Numbered from the stretch's first letter, positions 41,344 through 49,976 are shown. The stretch is DNA of 64,000 nt from Neisseria macacae ATCC 33926 (GCF_022749495.1 NZ_CP094241.1:496001-560000); one strand, 5' to 3'. Translations and numbers: made by a program. Notes: a model not told the origin generated them from the letters alone.

Positions 41344-41775
41344 ATGAAAACCTTTTCAGCGAAACCCCACGAGGTGAAGCGCGAATGGTTCGTTATCGAC
41401 GCCCAAGATAAAGTTCTGGGTCGCGTTGCAGCCGAAGTCGCACACCGTCTGCGTGGCAAGCACAAACCTGAATACACCCCCCACGTTGACACCGGCGACT
41501 ACATCATCGTCATCAACGCGGACAAACTGCGTGTAACCGGTGCCAAATTCGAAGACAAAAAATACTTCCGTCACTCCGGTTTCCCCGGCGGTATCTACGA
41601 GCGTACTTTCCGTGAAATGCAAGAGCAATTCCCGGGCCGCGCTTTGGAACAAGCCGTAAAAGGCATGTTGCCTAAAGGCCCATTGGGTTACGCTATGATC
41701 AAAAAACTGAAAGTGTACGCTGGTGCAGAACACGCCCATGCCGCACAACAACCCAAAGTTTTGGAATTGAAATAA
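41344..41775 (+). CDS. rplM: 50S ribosomal protein L13
   Basis: 143 aa, full length. MKTFSAKPHEVKREWFVIDA and the core GRVAAEVAHRLRGKHKPEYTPHVDTGDYIIV are characteristic. It forms the usual two-gene operon with rpsI, 9 bp apart. Confidence 0.99.
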   Translation: MKTFSAKPHEVKREWFVIDAQDKVLGRVAAEVAHRLRGKHKPEYTPHVDTGDYIIVINADKLRVTGAKFEDKKYFRHSGFPGGIYERTFREMQEQFPGRALEQAVKGMLPKGPLGYAMIKKLKVYAGAEHAHAAQQPKVLELK

Positions 41776-41784
41776 GGACACGAC

Positions 41785-42177
41785 ATGAACGGTAAATACT
41801 ATTACGGCACAGGCCGCCGCAAAAGTTCAGTGGCTCGTGTATTCCTGACTAAAGGTACCGGCCAAATCATCGTAAACGGTCGTCCCGTTGACGAATTCTT
41901 CGCCCGCGAAACCAGCCGCATGGTTGTTCGCCAACCTTTGGTCCTGACTGAAAACGCTGAAGCGTTTGACATCAAAGTCAACGTTATCGGCGGCGGTGAA
42001 ACCGGTCAATCCGGCGCTATCCGCCACGGCATTACCCGCGCCCTGATCGACTTCGACGCTGCGCTGAAACCTGCCTTGTCTCAAGCCGGTTTCGTGACTC
42101 GCGATGCTCGTGAAGTTGAACGTAAAAAACCAGGTCTGCGCAAAGCACGCCGCGCAAAACAATTCTCCAAACGTTAA
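41785..42177 (+). CDS. rpsI: 30S ribosomal protein S9
   Basis: 130 aa, full length, with the C-terminal GLRKARRAKQFSKR tail that reaches the tRNA in the P site. AAGGACACGAC precedes the start. A clear terminator follows at 42195-42223. Confidence 0.99.
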   Translation: MNGKYYYGTGRRKSSVARVFLTKGTGQIIVNGRPVDEFFARETSRMVVRQPLVLTENAEAFDIKVNVIGGGETGQSGAIRHGITRALIDFDAALKPALSQAGFVTRDAREVERKKPGLRKARRAKQFSKR

Positions 42178-42194
42178 TTCGTTTTTGGAATCTC

Positions 42195-42223
42195 AAAAAG
42201 CCCTGCAAAGCAGGGCTTTTTTT
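42195..42223 (+). terminator. Terminator of rplM-rpsI
   Basis: AAAAAGCCCTGC-AAA-GCAGGGCTTTTTTT, a strong rho-independent hairpin with seven T. Confidence 0.92.
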
Positions 42224-42292
42224 ATTTGTTGCATCTCTTGGATTGCCTATGCATTTTTGAGACTGGTTGAGAGAGGGCGGACGGCTGAGAGA

Positions 42293-42448
42293 TATAGTGG
42301 ATTAAATTTAAATCAGGACAAGGCGACGAGCCGCAGATAGTACAGATAGTACGAAACCGATTCACTTGGTGCTTCAGCACCTTAGAGAATCGTTCTCTTT
42401 GAGCTAAGGCGAGGCAACGCCGTACTGGTTTAAAGTTAATCCACTATA
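42293..42448. repeat. Correia element, full-length type, 156 bp
   Basis: Opposite orientation to the copy at 5702. It lies between rpsI and rarD and ends 30 bp before the rarD start codon. Confidence 0.94.
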
Positions 42449-42477
42449 CAATGAGGTTTTTGCAGGGTTGTCTAAAC

Positions 42478-43368
42478 ATGACGGATTTCTCAAAGGGACT
42501 TGTGGCGGCGTTGGCTTCCAATTTATTGTTTTCCATGCTGTTTCTGTACGGAACTTGGATGTATCCGATGACCGGGACGGAAGTTTTTGCTTGGCGCATG
42601 GTTGCAATGTTGGCGGCCATATGCGTATTGATGGGCATGAGCGATGGCTGGAAGGCGGCAGGGCAGTTTGTTCGTGAAACGGGCAGGGATTGGAAACGTT
42701 GGTTTTTGATTATGTTGCCCACGCCTGTTTTCGCAAGTCAGCTTTGGCTGTTTGTATGGTCGCCGGTCAATGGTGAAGGCGTGAATGTAGCAATGGGCTA
42801 TTTCCTGTTCCCATTGGCGATGCTGGCGTGCGGCAGGATTTGGTTTAAGGAAACGCTTAACCGTCTGCAAATAGTAGCGGTCGTATCGGCATGTTTGGGC
42901 GTGGTATGGGAGTTGGTACGATCCGGCGCATTTTCATGGGCGACGGTATGGGTATTCGGGACGTACCCCATCTATTATTTGGCGCGCCGCAAACTGGGCG
43001 TGCCGGCATTGATAGGGCTGACGTTTGATTTGCTCGTGATTGCGCCTTGTGCCTTGTCTTGTATTCTGACGCAAACCGATACCATTAATTTGATTGCGTC
43101 GACCCCAAAACTTATCGGCTTTATCGTTCTGCTGGGTATCAATAGCGCGGTCGCCATGCATTTGAATTTAAAAGCAAGCCAATTATTACCCATTGCCGTA
43201 TTCGGTATGTTGAGCTATTTGGAGCCGGTCTTGCTGTTTATCATTTCGATTGCGTGGCTGGGCGAACCTTTGGAGAGCGGGTCATTAATCAGCTATGGAT
43301 TTATCTGGTTGGGGTTGAGTCTGATGATGGTAAACGGATGGCTGGCAATGAAGAGAAGGGTCGTCTGA
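42478..43368 (+). CDS. rarD: RarD-type EamA/DMT transporter
   Basis: 296 aa with about ten membrane spans. Neisserial RarD-like N-terminus TDFSKGLVAALASNLLFSML, and the second half has the LGINSAVAMHLNLKASQLLP and LEPVLLFIISIAWLGEPL patterns of EamA domains. Substrate unknown; E. coli rarD was named for chloramphenicol sensitivity. ATG 42478 (AGGG at 42464) was preferred over 42451, which abuts the Correia element. A second Correia element starts 14 bp after its stop. Confidence 0.88.
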   Translation: MTDFSKGLVAALASNLLFSMLFLYGTWMYPMTGTEVFAWRMVAMLAAICVLMGMSDGWKAAGQFVRETGRDWKRWFLIMLPTPVFASQLWLFVWSPVNGEGVNVAMGYFLFPLAMLACGRIWFKETLNRLQIVAVVSACLGVVWELVRSGAFSWATVWVFGTYPIYYLARRKLGVPALIGLTFDLLVIAPCALSCILTQTDTINLIASTPKLIGFIVLLGINSAVAMHLNLKASQLLPIAVFGMLSYLEPVLLFIISIAWLGEPLESGSLISYGFIWLGLSLMMVNGWLAMKRRVV

Positions 43369-43381
43369 AGCCGCTGTTTTA

Positions 43382-43538
43382 TATAGTGGATTAACTTTAA
43401 ATCAGTACGGTGTTGCCTCGCCTTAGCTCAAAGAGAACGATTCTCTAAGGTGCTGAAGCACCAAGTGAATCGGTTCCGTACTATCTGTACTGTCTGCGGC
43501 TTCGTCGCCTTGTCCTGATTTAAATTTAATCCACTATA
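43382..43538. repeat. Correia element, full-length type, 157 bp
   Basis: Same orientation as the copy at 5702. With the element at 42293 it brackets rarD, the two being in opposite orientation. Confidence 0.95.
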
Positions 43539-43672
43539 AATTTCAGACGACCTTGCTCCGTCAAAATCGCATTTCCCGCTTTCCGTCCTAAAGTTTCAAT
43601 TTCTAAATCAATGTCGTCAGCAGGCTGTCTCGGCTTGTCAAACTTTTGCCTGATAGACAGCATTCGATATCG

Positions 43673-43707
43673 AAAGGTCGTCTGAAACATCTTTTCAGAC
43701 GACCTTT
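43673..43707. terminator. Inverted uptake-sequence pair upstream of uvrD
   Basis: AAAGGTCGTCTGAAA-CATCT-TTTCAGACGACCTTT, almost without loop. It may end rarD transcription. A GGCCGTCTGA-dialect copy (TTCAGACGGCCT) is at 43740-43752. Confidence 0.65.
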
Positions 43708-43757
43708 GCCGTTTCCATTAAAATACCGTATTCACATTTTTCAGACGGCCTCTTCCC

Positions 43758-45965
43758 ATGTTTCCCGACCAATCCGCCCCCAATCTGCTGCAAGGCTTGA
43801 ATCCCGAACAACTCTCCGCCGTAACCTGGCCGCCGCAATCTGCCCTTGTGCTGGCGGGCGCGGGCAGCGGCAAAACCCGCGTGCTGACCACGCGCATCGC
43901 ATGGCTTTTGCAAACCGGTCAGGCAAGTGTACACAGCATTATGGCGGTAACGTTTACCAACAAAGCCGCCAAAGAAATGCAAACCCGACTCGGCGCGATG
44001 ATTCCCATCAACGTCCGCGCCATGTGGCTCGGCACGTTCCACGGTCTCTGCCACCGCTTTCTACGGCTGCACCACCGCGACGCAGGCCTGCCGTCTTCCT
44101 TTCAAATCCTCGACAGCGGCGACCAGCTTTCCCTGATTAAACGCCTGCTCAAAAGCCTCAACATCGCCGAAGAAATCATCGCGCCGCGTTCGCTGCAAGG
44201 CTTTATCAACGCGCAAAAAGAATCCGGTTTGCGCGCTTCCGTGTTGAGCGCACCAGACCCGCACACAAGCCGCATGATTGAATGCTACGCCGAATACGAC
44301 AAAATCTGCCAACGCGAAGGCGTAGTCGATTTTGCCGAACTCATGCTCCGCAGCTACGAAATGCTGCAAAGCAACGAAATCCTGCGCCAACACTACCAAA
44401 ACCGCTTCAATCACATTCTGGTCGACGAGTTCCAAGACACCAACAAACTGCAATACGCCTGGCTGAAACTCATGGCGGGCGGCAACGCGGCAGTGTTTGC
44501 CGTCGGCGACGACGACCAAAGCATCTACCGATTCCGCGGCGCGCACGTCGGCAACATGACCGCGCTGATGGAAGAATTCCACATCGACGCGCCCGTCAAA
44601 CTCGAACAAAACTACCGCTCCGTCGGCAACATCCTCGCCGCCGCCAACGCCGTCATCGAAAACAACGACGAACGCCTCGGCAAAAACCTGCGCACCGACG
44701 CCGAAGCAGGCGACAAAATCCGCTACTACTCCGCCTTTACCGACCTCGAAGAAGCCCAGTTCATTGTTGACGAAACCAAAGCCCTCGAACGCGAAGGCTG
44801 GGATTTGGACGAAATCGCCGTCCTCTACCGCAGCAACGCCCAATCCCGCGTCATCGAACAAAGCCTGTTCCGCAGCGGCATTCCCTACAAAATCTACGGC
44901 GGATTGCGCTTTTACGAACGCCAAGAAATCAAACACGCGCTCGCCTACCTGCGCCTCGCCGTCAATCCCGACGACGACAACGCCCTCTTGCGCGTCATCA
45001 ACTTCCCGCCGCGCGGCATCGGCGCACGCACCATCGAAAACCTTCAGACGGCCTCAATCGAACAAGGCATTACCCTCTGGCAGGCAGCCTGCAATGCCGG
45101 CGCAAAAGCCGCCAAAGTCGCCGCCTTCGTCCGCCTGATTGAAGCACTGCGCAACCAAGTCGGACAAATGCCCTTGCCCGAAATCATCGTCGGCATCCTC
45201 AAAGACAGTGGCCTGACCGAACACTACCGAACCCAAAAAGGCGACAACCAAGACCGCCTCGATAACCTCGACGAACTTGTCAACGCCGCCATCGAGTTCA
45301 AACCCGAAGACAGCAACTTCGAAATTCTGCCCGACAACATTTCAGACGACCCCGCCTTCCCCATCCTCGCCTTCCTAAGCAACGCCGCCCTCGAGTCCGG
45401 CGAAAACCAAGCAGGCGCGGGCGAAAAAGCCGTCCAACTCATGACCGTCCACGCCGCCAAAGGCTTGGAATTCAACGCCGTCTTCCTCACCGGCATGGAA
45501 GAAGGCCGCTTCCCCAGCGAAATGAGCCTTGCCGAACGCGGCGGCCTCGAAGAAGAACGCCGCCTCATGTACGTCGCCATCACCCGCGCCCGCAAACGCC
45601 TCTACATCACCATGGCGCAACAAAGGATGCTGCACGGGCAAACCCAATTCGGCATCGTCTCCCGCTTCGTCGAAGAAATCCCACCCGAAGTATTGCACTA
45701 CCTGTCCGTCAAAAAGACCGCCTACGACAGCTACGGCAGCCCGCGCCAAACCGCCGCGCCCAAAGACAAAATCATCGACGACTACAAACAGCCCCAAACC
45801 TACGCAGGCTTCCGCATCGGACAAAACGTCCGCCACGCCAAATTCGGCACCGGCGTCATCATCGATGCCGTGGACAAAGGCGAATCCGCCCGACTGACCA
45901 TCAACTTCGGCAAACAGGGCGTGAAAGAGCTGGATACCAAATTTGCGAAATTGGAAGAGATGTAA
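43758..45965 (+). CDS. uvrD: DNA helicase II UvrD
   Basis: 735 aa SF1A helicase. Q motif LNPEQLSAVTW, Walker A GAGSGKTRVLTTRI near residues 34-47, Walker B DEFQDTNKLQY near 223, DDQSIYRFRGA near 252, motif IV/V (QNYRSVGNI; TVHAAKGLEFNAVFLTGMEEG near 560) and motif VI EERRLMYVAITRARKRL. The C-terminal tail (KFGTGVIIDAVDKGESARLTINF) is the Tudor-like part of UvrD/PcrA. It unwinds DNA in nucleotide excision and mismatch repair. It contains both uptake-sequence dialects. Confidence 0.95.
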   Translation: MFPDQSAPNLLQGLNPEQLSAVTWPPQSALVLAGAGSGKTRVLTTRIAWLLQTGQASVHSIMAVTFTNKAAKEMQTRLGAMIPINVRAMWLGTFHGLCHRFLRLHHRDAGLPSSFQILDSGDQLSLIKRLLKSLNIAEEIIAPRSLQGFINAQKESGLRASVLSAPDPHTSRMIECYAEYDKICQREGVVDFAELMLRSYEMLQSNEILRQHYQNRFNHILVDEFQDTNKLQYAWLKLMAGGNAAVFAVGDDDQSIYRFRGAHVGNMTALMEEFHIDAPVKLEQNYRSVGNILAAANAVIENNDERLGKNLRTDAEAGDKIRYYSAFTDLEEAQFIVDETKALEREGWDLDEIAVLYRSNAQSRVIEQSLFRSGIPYKIYGGLRFYERQEIKHALAYLRLAVNPDDDNALLRVINFPPRGIGARTIENLQTASIEQGITLWQAACNAGAKAAKVAAFVRLIEALRNQVGQMPLPEIIVGILKDSGLTEHYRTQKGDNQDRLDNLDELVNAAIEFKPEDSNFEILPDNISDDPAFPILAFLSNAALESGENQAGAGEKAVQLMTVHAAKGLEFNAVFLTGMEEGRFPSEMSLAERGGLEEERRLMYVAITRARKRLYITMAQQRMLHGQTQFGIVSRFVEEIPPEVLHYLSVKKTAYDSYGSPRQTAAPKDKIIDDYKQPQTYAGFRIGQNVRHAKFGTGVIIDAVDKGESARLTINFGKQGVKELDTKFAKLEEM

Positions 45966-45974
45966 ATTTAAAAT

Positions 45975-46200
45975 GTAGGTCGGATACTTGTATCCGACAA
46001 AAACATTTGACGCGTCTGTCGTTTCCGAAAAACCGCTGTTGGAAATGTCGGATTTGAGAATCCGACCTATGGGCAAAAAACGTAGCAGGAGAATAGAAAC
46101 CCGTAGCGTGGGCTTTGCCCACGAATCAAGCCCAAAATTTCAGACGGCCTCTTTTACCCGCCATTTTCGTGGGCAAAGCCCACGCTACAATGTACACCGA
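45975..46200. repeat. Composite REP unit, copy A
   Basis: GTAGGTCGGATACTTGTATCCGAC at 45975-45998, a 47-bp spacer, then TGTCGGATTTGAGAATCCGACCTAT at 46046-46070, then a second family of short palindromes built on TAGCGTGGGCTTTGCCCACG (about 46100-46125 and 46165-46192). The same layout recurs inverted at 54825-55095 and 55686-55905. The units flank the RAYT gene. Confidence 0.85.
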
Positions 46201-46239
46201 TGAGGCAAAAGGTCGTCTGAAAAGCGTTTTTCAGTACAT

Positions 46240-46266
46240 GTAGGTCGGATTCTTGAATCCGACATT
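46240..46266. repeat. REP palindrome 70 bp downstream of the RAYT gene
   Basis: GTAGGTCGGATTCTTGAATCCGACATT; the stem is TCGGATTC/GAATCCGA. Confidence 0.85.
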
Positions 46267-46333
46267 TTCAAACATTTCCGCCATAATCAAAAGCGGTAAA
46301 ACATAAAACGTTTGTCAAATATGAGTATCCGAC

Positions 46334-46828
46334 TTACCCATCATATTTAATGCTGAAATCCACATTGCTTCCACCCCAGTGCTTTGGGTAAATCCCCTGT
46401 TTCACATAACGGTGAAAAGTAGAAAACGGCCAATCGGAAACCTGACCGACATAGCCATGCTTTACGGGATTAAAATGTAGATAATTGAAATGATGGATAA
46501 AGTCCGTTTCATCACGAATGGTATGTTCCCAAAACCTTTTTTGCCAAAGCCGACATTCCCCTCCAATCAAATATTGGCTGTACCGTTTAATTTGCCGCCA
46601 ACGTTCCGAATAAGCGGCATCATTTTCAGGAAGACGCCAAATCGTATGCAGATGGTCGGGCATCAGCACCCATGCTTCAATTTCAAACGGATACCGCTCC
46701 CGAACCGTCATTACCGCCTGCCGCAAGGCCGAACGCACCGTTTCATCAGTCAGGATTTTTTGTCGTTTGTCAGCAACCACCGTAAAAAAGTAAGTACCGC
46801 CCGTTTGATAAAAGCGTCGGTATCGCAT
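46334..46828 (-). CDS. REP-associated tyrosine transposase (RAYT)
   Basis: 164 aa Y1 transposase domain. The HUH-type motif is in VLMPDHLHTIWRLP near residues 54-67, and the catalytic Tyr lies in the IKRYSQYL helix or the FIHHFNYLHFNPVKHGYV segment typical of RAYTs. The reading frame appears intact. It is framed by REP palindromes on both sides (46240-46266; 46874-46898; 46919-46945; 46989-47013), which it presumably recognises and mobilises. Confidence 0.92.
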   Translation of the reverse strand: MRYRRFYQTGGTYFFTVVADKRQKILTDETVRSALRQAVMTVRERYPFEIEAWVLMPDHLHTIWRLPENDAAYSERWRQIKRYSQYLIGGECRLWQKRFWEHTIRDETDFIHHFNYLHFNPVKHGYVGQVSDWPFSTFHRYVKQGIYPKHWGGSNVDFSIKYDG

Positions 46829-46873
46829 GAATTCCCTTTTTTAAATTAAATTTTTGTTTTTCGGAAAGATTTT

Positions 46874-47013
46874 TGTCGGATACAAGTATCCGACCTACAT
46901 CGAAACCGAACAATCCATGTAGGTCGGATTCTCGAATCCGACATTCCAATCATTCCCGAATTTTCTCAAGGTGTGGACATCGTTTTTTTGTCGGATACAA
47001 GTATCCGACCTAC
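46874..47013. repeat. Three REP palindromes upstream of the RAYT gene
   Basis: TGTCGGATACAAGTATCCGA at 46874-46893 with CCTAC to 46898; GTAGGTCGGATTCTCGAATC at 46919-46938; and a repeat of the first form at 46989-47013. The last abuts the stop of pilin 2. Confidence 0.85.
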
Positions 47014-47021
47014 GCCTTTAA

Positions 47022-47462
47022 TTACAGCGACAGCAGGTCGCCTTGGCATGAAGCGGTGCGTAATTCTTTGTCTACATTCGTACCGCATTCCCATACCCCA
47101 GTTCCTACGGTATAGCGGATATTAATTTTTTTATTGGTGATTTTGTCGTTTACGCCACTGCTTTTGAAAGTAACGGTCAGCAGGCATTGGGTTTCAGTCT
47201 TTTTCAGAGCAACGTCGTTGACGAAGTTGCCCGTATGTACGCTGGAGGTAAACCAAGGTTTAGTGGCATCGCAAGCATTGATGCCCTCGGTAGAAATAGC
47301 CTCGACCAACGGGCTTTTCAGACCGGCAAGGATTTCATGCCCTTCAGTTGCCTGCGCCTTAGCGGTATAGTTGCCGAACAACGGCAGGGCAATGGCGGCA
47401 AGTATGCCGAGAATGGCGACGACAATCATCAGTTCGGTAATGGTAAAACCTTGTTGTTTCAT
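47022..47462 (-). CDS. Type IV pilin, second tandem copy
   Basis: 146 aa. Five-residue leader MKQQG, cleavage before FTITELMIVVAILGILAAIA (mature Phe1, Glu5). Four Cys at 64, 93, 126 and 139, the same spacing pattern as pilin 1. It diverges through the head domain, so it is a second major or minor pilin rather than a silent cassette. The start ATG 47462 follows AAAGG. It likely shares the transcript of pilin 1, with a weak terminator at 47531-47552 between them. Confidence 0.9.
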   Translation of the reverse strand: MKQQGFTITELMIVVAILGILAAIALPLFGNYTAKAQATEGHEILAGLKSPLVEAISTEGINACDATKPWFTSSVHTGNFVNDVALKKTETQCLLTVTFKSSGVNDKITNKKINIRYTVGTGVWECGTNVDKELRTASCQGDLLSL

Positions 47463-47530
47463 ACGACGACCTTTAATGAAGTGAGTAGAAAAGGAATCGG
47501 TTTGCCCGATTTGCTTGAATAGATGGTAGA

Positions 47531-47552
47531 AAAGCCCGCCAGAGCGAGCTTT
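47531..47552 (-). terminator. Weak terminator between the two pilins
   Basis: AAAGCTCGC-TCTG-GCGGGCTTT (minus strand) followed by TCT. It may reduce read-through into pilin 2. Confidence 0.5.
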
Positions 47553-47582
47553 GTTATTCACTATTTATGGAATTTGTCGTTG

Positions 47583-48044
47583 TTATTTTTTAGCAGCACG
47601 GCAAGCAGCAGGTGCTACGTTGTCAGCCAGGTTTGTAGTACAAGCCCAAGCACCAGTTGCAGGAGTCAGTGTCATGGTAATTGTTTTAGTAGCTACTTTA
47701 TCATTGACACCTTCGGTTGCTGCTTTGAAGGTAGCAGTCAAAGCACAAGTCGCAGCATCACCAGTACCAGCAGCGGCAGGTACAACACCACTTACATATT
47801 TACCTGTGCGCACAGAAGAGGTGTACCAAGCAGCATCATTTTTACATGCATTAGCGTTACTGCTTGCAGCCACTGCCTCAACCAAAGGCGTTTTCATACC
47901 GCCCAAGAGTTCGTAGCCTTCAGTCGCTTGTGCGCGGGCAGTGTAGTCGCCGTACATAGGCAGGGCGATAGCGGCCAGGATACCGATAATTGCTACGACG
48001 ATCATCAATTCGATCAGGGTGAAACCTTTTTGGATTGCTTTCAT
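47583..48044 (-). CDS. pilE: Type IV major pilin
   Basis: 153 aa. Leader MKAIQKG cleaved before FTLIELMIVVAIIGILAAIA (mature Phe1, Glu5). Cys at 67, 100, 135 and 148; the last pair forms the C-terminal disulfide loop. The head is Ala/Thr-rich and short compared with the meningococcal class I pilin, and no silent pilS copies are seen nearby. A sigma-54 promoter is at 48217-48234. PilD, PilF and PilG for its processing and assembly are in this window. Confidence 0.92.
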   Translation of the reverse strand: MKAIQKGFTLIELMIVVAIIGILAAIALPMYGDYTARAQATEGYELLGGMKTPLVEAVAASSNANACKNDAAWYTSSVRTGKYVSGVVPAAAGTGDAATCALTATFKAATEGVNDKVATKTITMTLTPATGAWACTTNLADNVAPAACRAAKK

Positions 48045-48216
48045 TTAATAAACTCCAGTTTAAAAAGTGTTGTGAATAAAAAAAATGTTTGTTGTTAAAA
48101 AATCCGTAATGTGTTTGGCTCTGCTTGTTTATGAGTAAAACCATCAAGTAGAAGGAATATACAGCTTCCCGGTTCGGGCTTCGTTGCTTCGTTTCCCTTG
48201 CCGGACGTAATGTATC

Positions 48217-48234
48217 AAGCAGGGGATGTGCCAA
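48217..48234 (-). promoter_or_regulatory. Sigma-54 (-24/-12) promoter of the pilin operon
   Basis: On the minus strand TTGGCACATCCCCTGCTT has GG (48232-48231) and GC (48220-48219) separated by exactly 10 nt, the invariant spacing of sigma-54 promoters (consensus TGGCAC-N5-TTGC). It predicts a start near 48207 and a leader of about 160 nt before pilE. An intact rpoN is in the same window. Confidence 0.75.
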
Positions 48235-48363
48235 GCTTGGATTTTTTTGGATTTTTTATGAAAATATTTTGTAATTTTATGTTTTTAATAGGTTTAAATT
48301 TGTTTTGAAGGATTTTTCGGGCAGATTTGGGTTTTTTTATGACGTGGGATTGTTTCTGCGATA

Positions 48364-48439
48364 TGACGTGTTTTGTCATTTTTTGATTTTTTTGGGGGAG
48401 GTGAAGAAGACGTTTTGTGTCACGTGCCGTGTTTCGTCA
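48364..48439. promoter_or_regulatory. Paired 15-mer repeats, candidate sigma-54 activator sites
   Basis: TGACGTGTTTTGTCA at 48364-48378 and TGCCGTGTTTCGTCA at 48425-48439 agree at 13 of 15 positions and are 61 bp apart, about six helical turns. They lie roughly 155-235 bp upstream of the predicted start, where enhancer-binding activators such as PilR bind. Repeated GTC motifs suit PilR but this is inference. Confidence 0.45.
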
Positions 48440-48812
48440 CTTTTGAAAGCCGTTTTTAATAATATTTGAATATTTTGACAAACGGTATGATTATTTAGAT
48501 AAGCGGTGTTCTTGAAATTTAGATATTTTTAATAAATTGATTTATATAATATTTTTAATATGATATTTTGATATTCGGTATTTATTTAGGATAGACGGTA
48601 ATTCATAATAGAAATTTATGGAAATTAATTTAATTTTGAATGATTGTTTTAAGCGTTCGAAGCCTCTTTTAAAAAGGGGATAATCGATAGGGATACCCGC
48701 CCTGCCTTTTTTCGATTTTGCACATTATTTTTGGCAGATTCTGCCAGTATTGAAATAATCACTGTGATGATATTTGGCATTTATTTGAATCTATATAGAT
48801 GATGGAAACGGC

Positions 48813-48857
48813 AAAAGGTCGTCTGAAATCCCGAATTGAGGTTTTCAGACGACCTTT
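48813..48857. terminator. Inverted uptake-sequence terminator after tal
   Basis: AAAAGGTCGTCTGAAA and TTTTCAGACGACCTTTT around a 12-base loop. Confidence 0.7.
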
Positions 48858-48920
48858 TGGGTTTGTTTTATCGGTGAAGCTTAGAAACCGGGTTGCTAAG
48901 GCTGGCTTGGGTTTTGACCA

Positions 48921-49976
48921 TCAAGCCAGCGGGGCGAGCAGTTTGTCGAAGGCTTCTTCAAACTGTTTCAAACCGTCTTCCTGTAAGCGGTTGGCGAGTG
49001 TTTCTACGTCTATGCCGAGCGCGGCGGTTTCGGCAAGCTGCGCTTGTGCTTCTTCCACGCCTTCGGTCAGCGTGGCTTTGGCTGTGCCGTGGTCGATGAA
49101 GGCTTTGAGGGTAGCGTCGGGAACGGTGTTGACGGTGTGCGCGCCGATCAGGCTGTCAACGTAGAGCGTGTCGGGATAGGCGGGGTTTTTGACGCCTGTG
49201 GATGCCCATAAGAGTTGCACGCGGTTTGCGCCTTTTGCCTCCAGCGCGGCAAATTCGGTGCTGCCGAAGTATTGCGCCCAGTCTTGGTAGGCGGCTTTGG
49301 CAAGGGCGATGGCGATTTTGCCTTTGAGGTGGTCGGGCAGCGTTGCGTCAAGCGCGCCGTCCACGCGGGAGATGAAGAAGCTGGCGACGGCTTGGATATG
49401 GGCAACGCTTTGTCCTGATTCCAAGCGTTTGGCGATGCCGCGCGCGTAGGCTGCGTAGGCTTTGAGGGTTTGGGCGCGTGAGAACAGCAGGGTCAGGTTC
49501 ACGCTGATGCCCTCGGCGATGAGGGTTTCGAGTGCTTCGATACCTGCGTCGGTGGCGGGAACTTTAATCATGGCGTTTTTACGCGCGATGGCGGCATGGA
49601 GGCGGCGGGCTTCTTCTACTGTGCCTTGTGCGTCTTTGGCAAGCTCTGGGGAAACTTCGAGGCTGACGAAACCGGTTTTGCCGCCGGTGGATTCGTGTTC
49701 GGCAAGGCAAACGTCGCAGGCTGCCTGTACATCGGCAATCGCCATGGTTTCGTAGCGTTGTTTGGGGCTGAGGTCTTGCTGCTTGAGGGCGGCGACTTCA
49801 TCGGCGTAAAGCGCGTCGCCGGCGAAGGCTTTTTGGAAGATGGCGGGATTGGAAGTGACGCCGCACACGCCTTGTTTCAGCATTTGCGCCAATTCGCCGC
49901 TTTGTACGAGTGAGCGGGAAAGGTTGTCCAGCCAGATTTGTTGTCCTAATGCTTTAACGTCCGATAAAATAGTCAT
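48921..49976 (-). CDS. tal: Transaldolase
   Basis: 351 aa. Transfers a dihydroxyacetone unit in the pentose phosphate pathway. The Schiff-base Lys is in NAMIKVPATDAG near residue 138, with GISVNLTLLFS following; TSNPAIFQKAF near 40 is also family-typical. Length fits the longer transaldolase type (class with about 350 aa). Monocistronic; a short Correia element is upstream. Confidence 0.95.
   Translation of the reverse strand: MTILSDVKALGQQIWLDNLSRSLVQSGELAQMLKQGVCGVTSNPAIFQKAFAGDALYADEVAALKQQDLSPKQRYETMAIADVQAACDVCLAEHESTGGKTGFVSLEVSPELAKDAQGTVEEARRLHAAIARKNAMIKVPATDAGIEALETLIAEGISVNLTLLFSRAQTLKAYAAYARGIAKRLESGQSVAHIQAVASFFISRVDGALDATLPDHLKGKIAIALAKAAYQDWAQYFGSTEFAALEAKGANRVQLLWASTGVKNPAYPDTLYVDSLIGAHTVNTVPDATLKAFIDHGTAKATLTEGVEEAQAQLAETAALGIDVETLANRLQEDGLKQFEEAFDKLLAPLA

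Larger units (their letters stand above)
48045..48812. other. Long AT-rich upstream region of the pilin operon
   Basis: About 770 bp without a gene. It contains the -24/-12 promoter and the repeated 15-mers; the rest (48440-48800) is AT-rich and unassigned. Confidence 0.6.

Noticed and set aside
45966..47013. CRISPR array
   Set aside because: Repeats are palindromic, unequally spaced and occur in alternating orientation around a RAYT gene, so they are REP elements.
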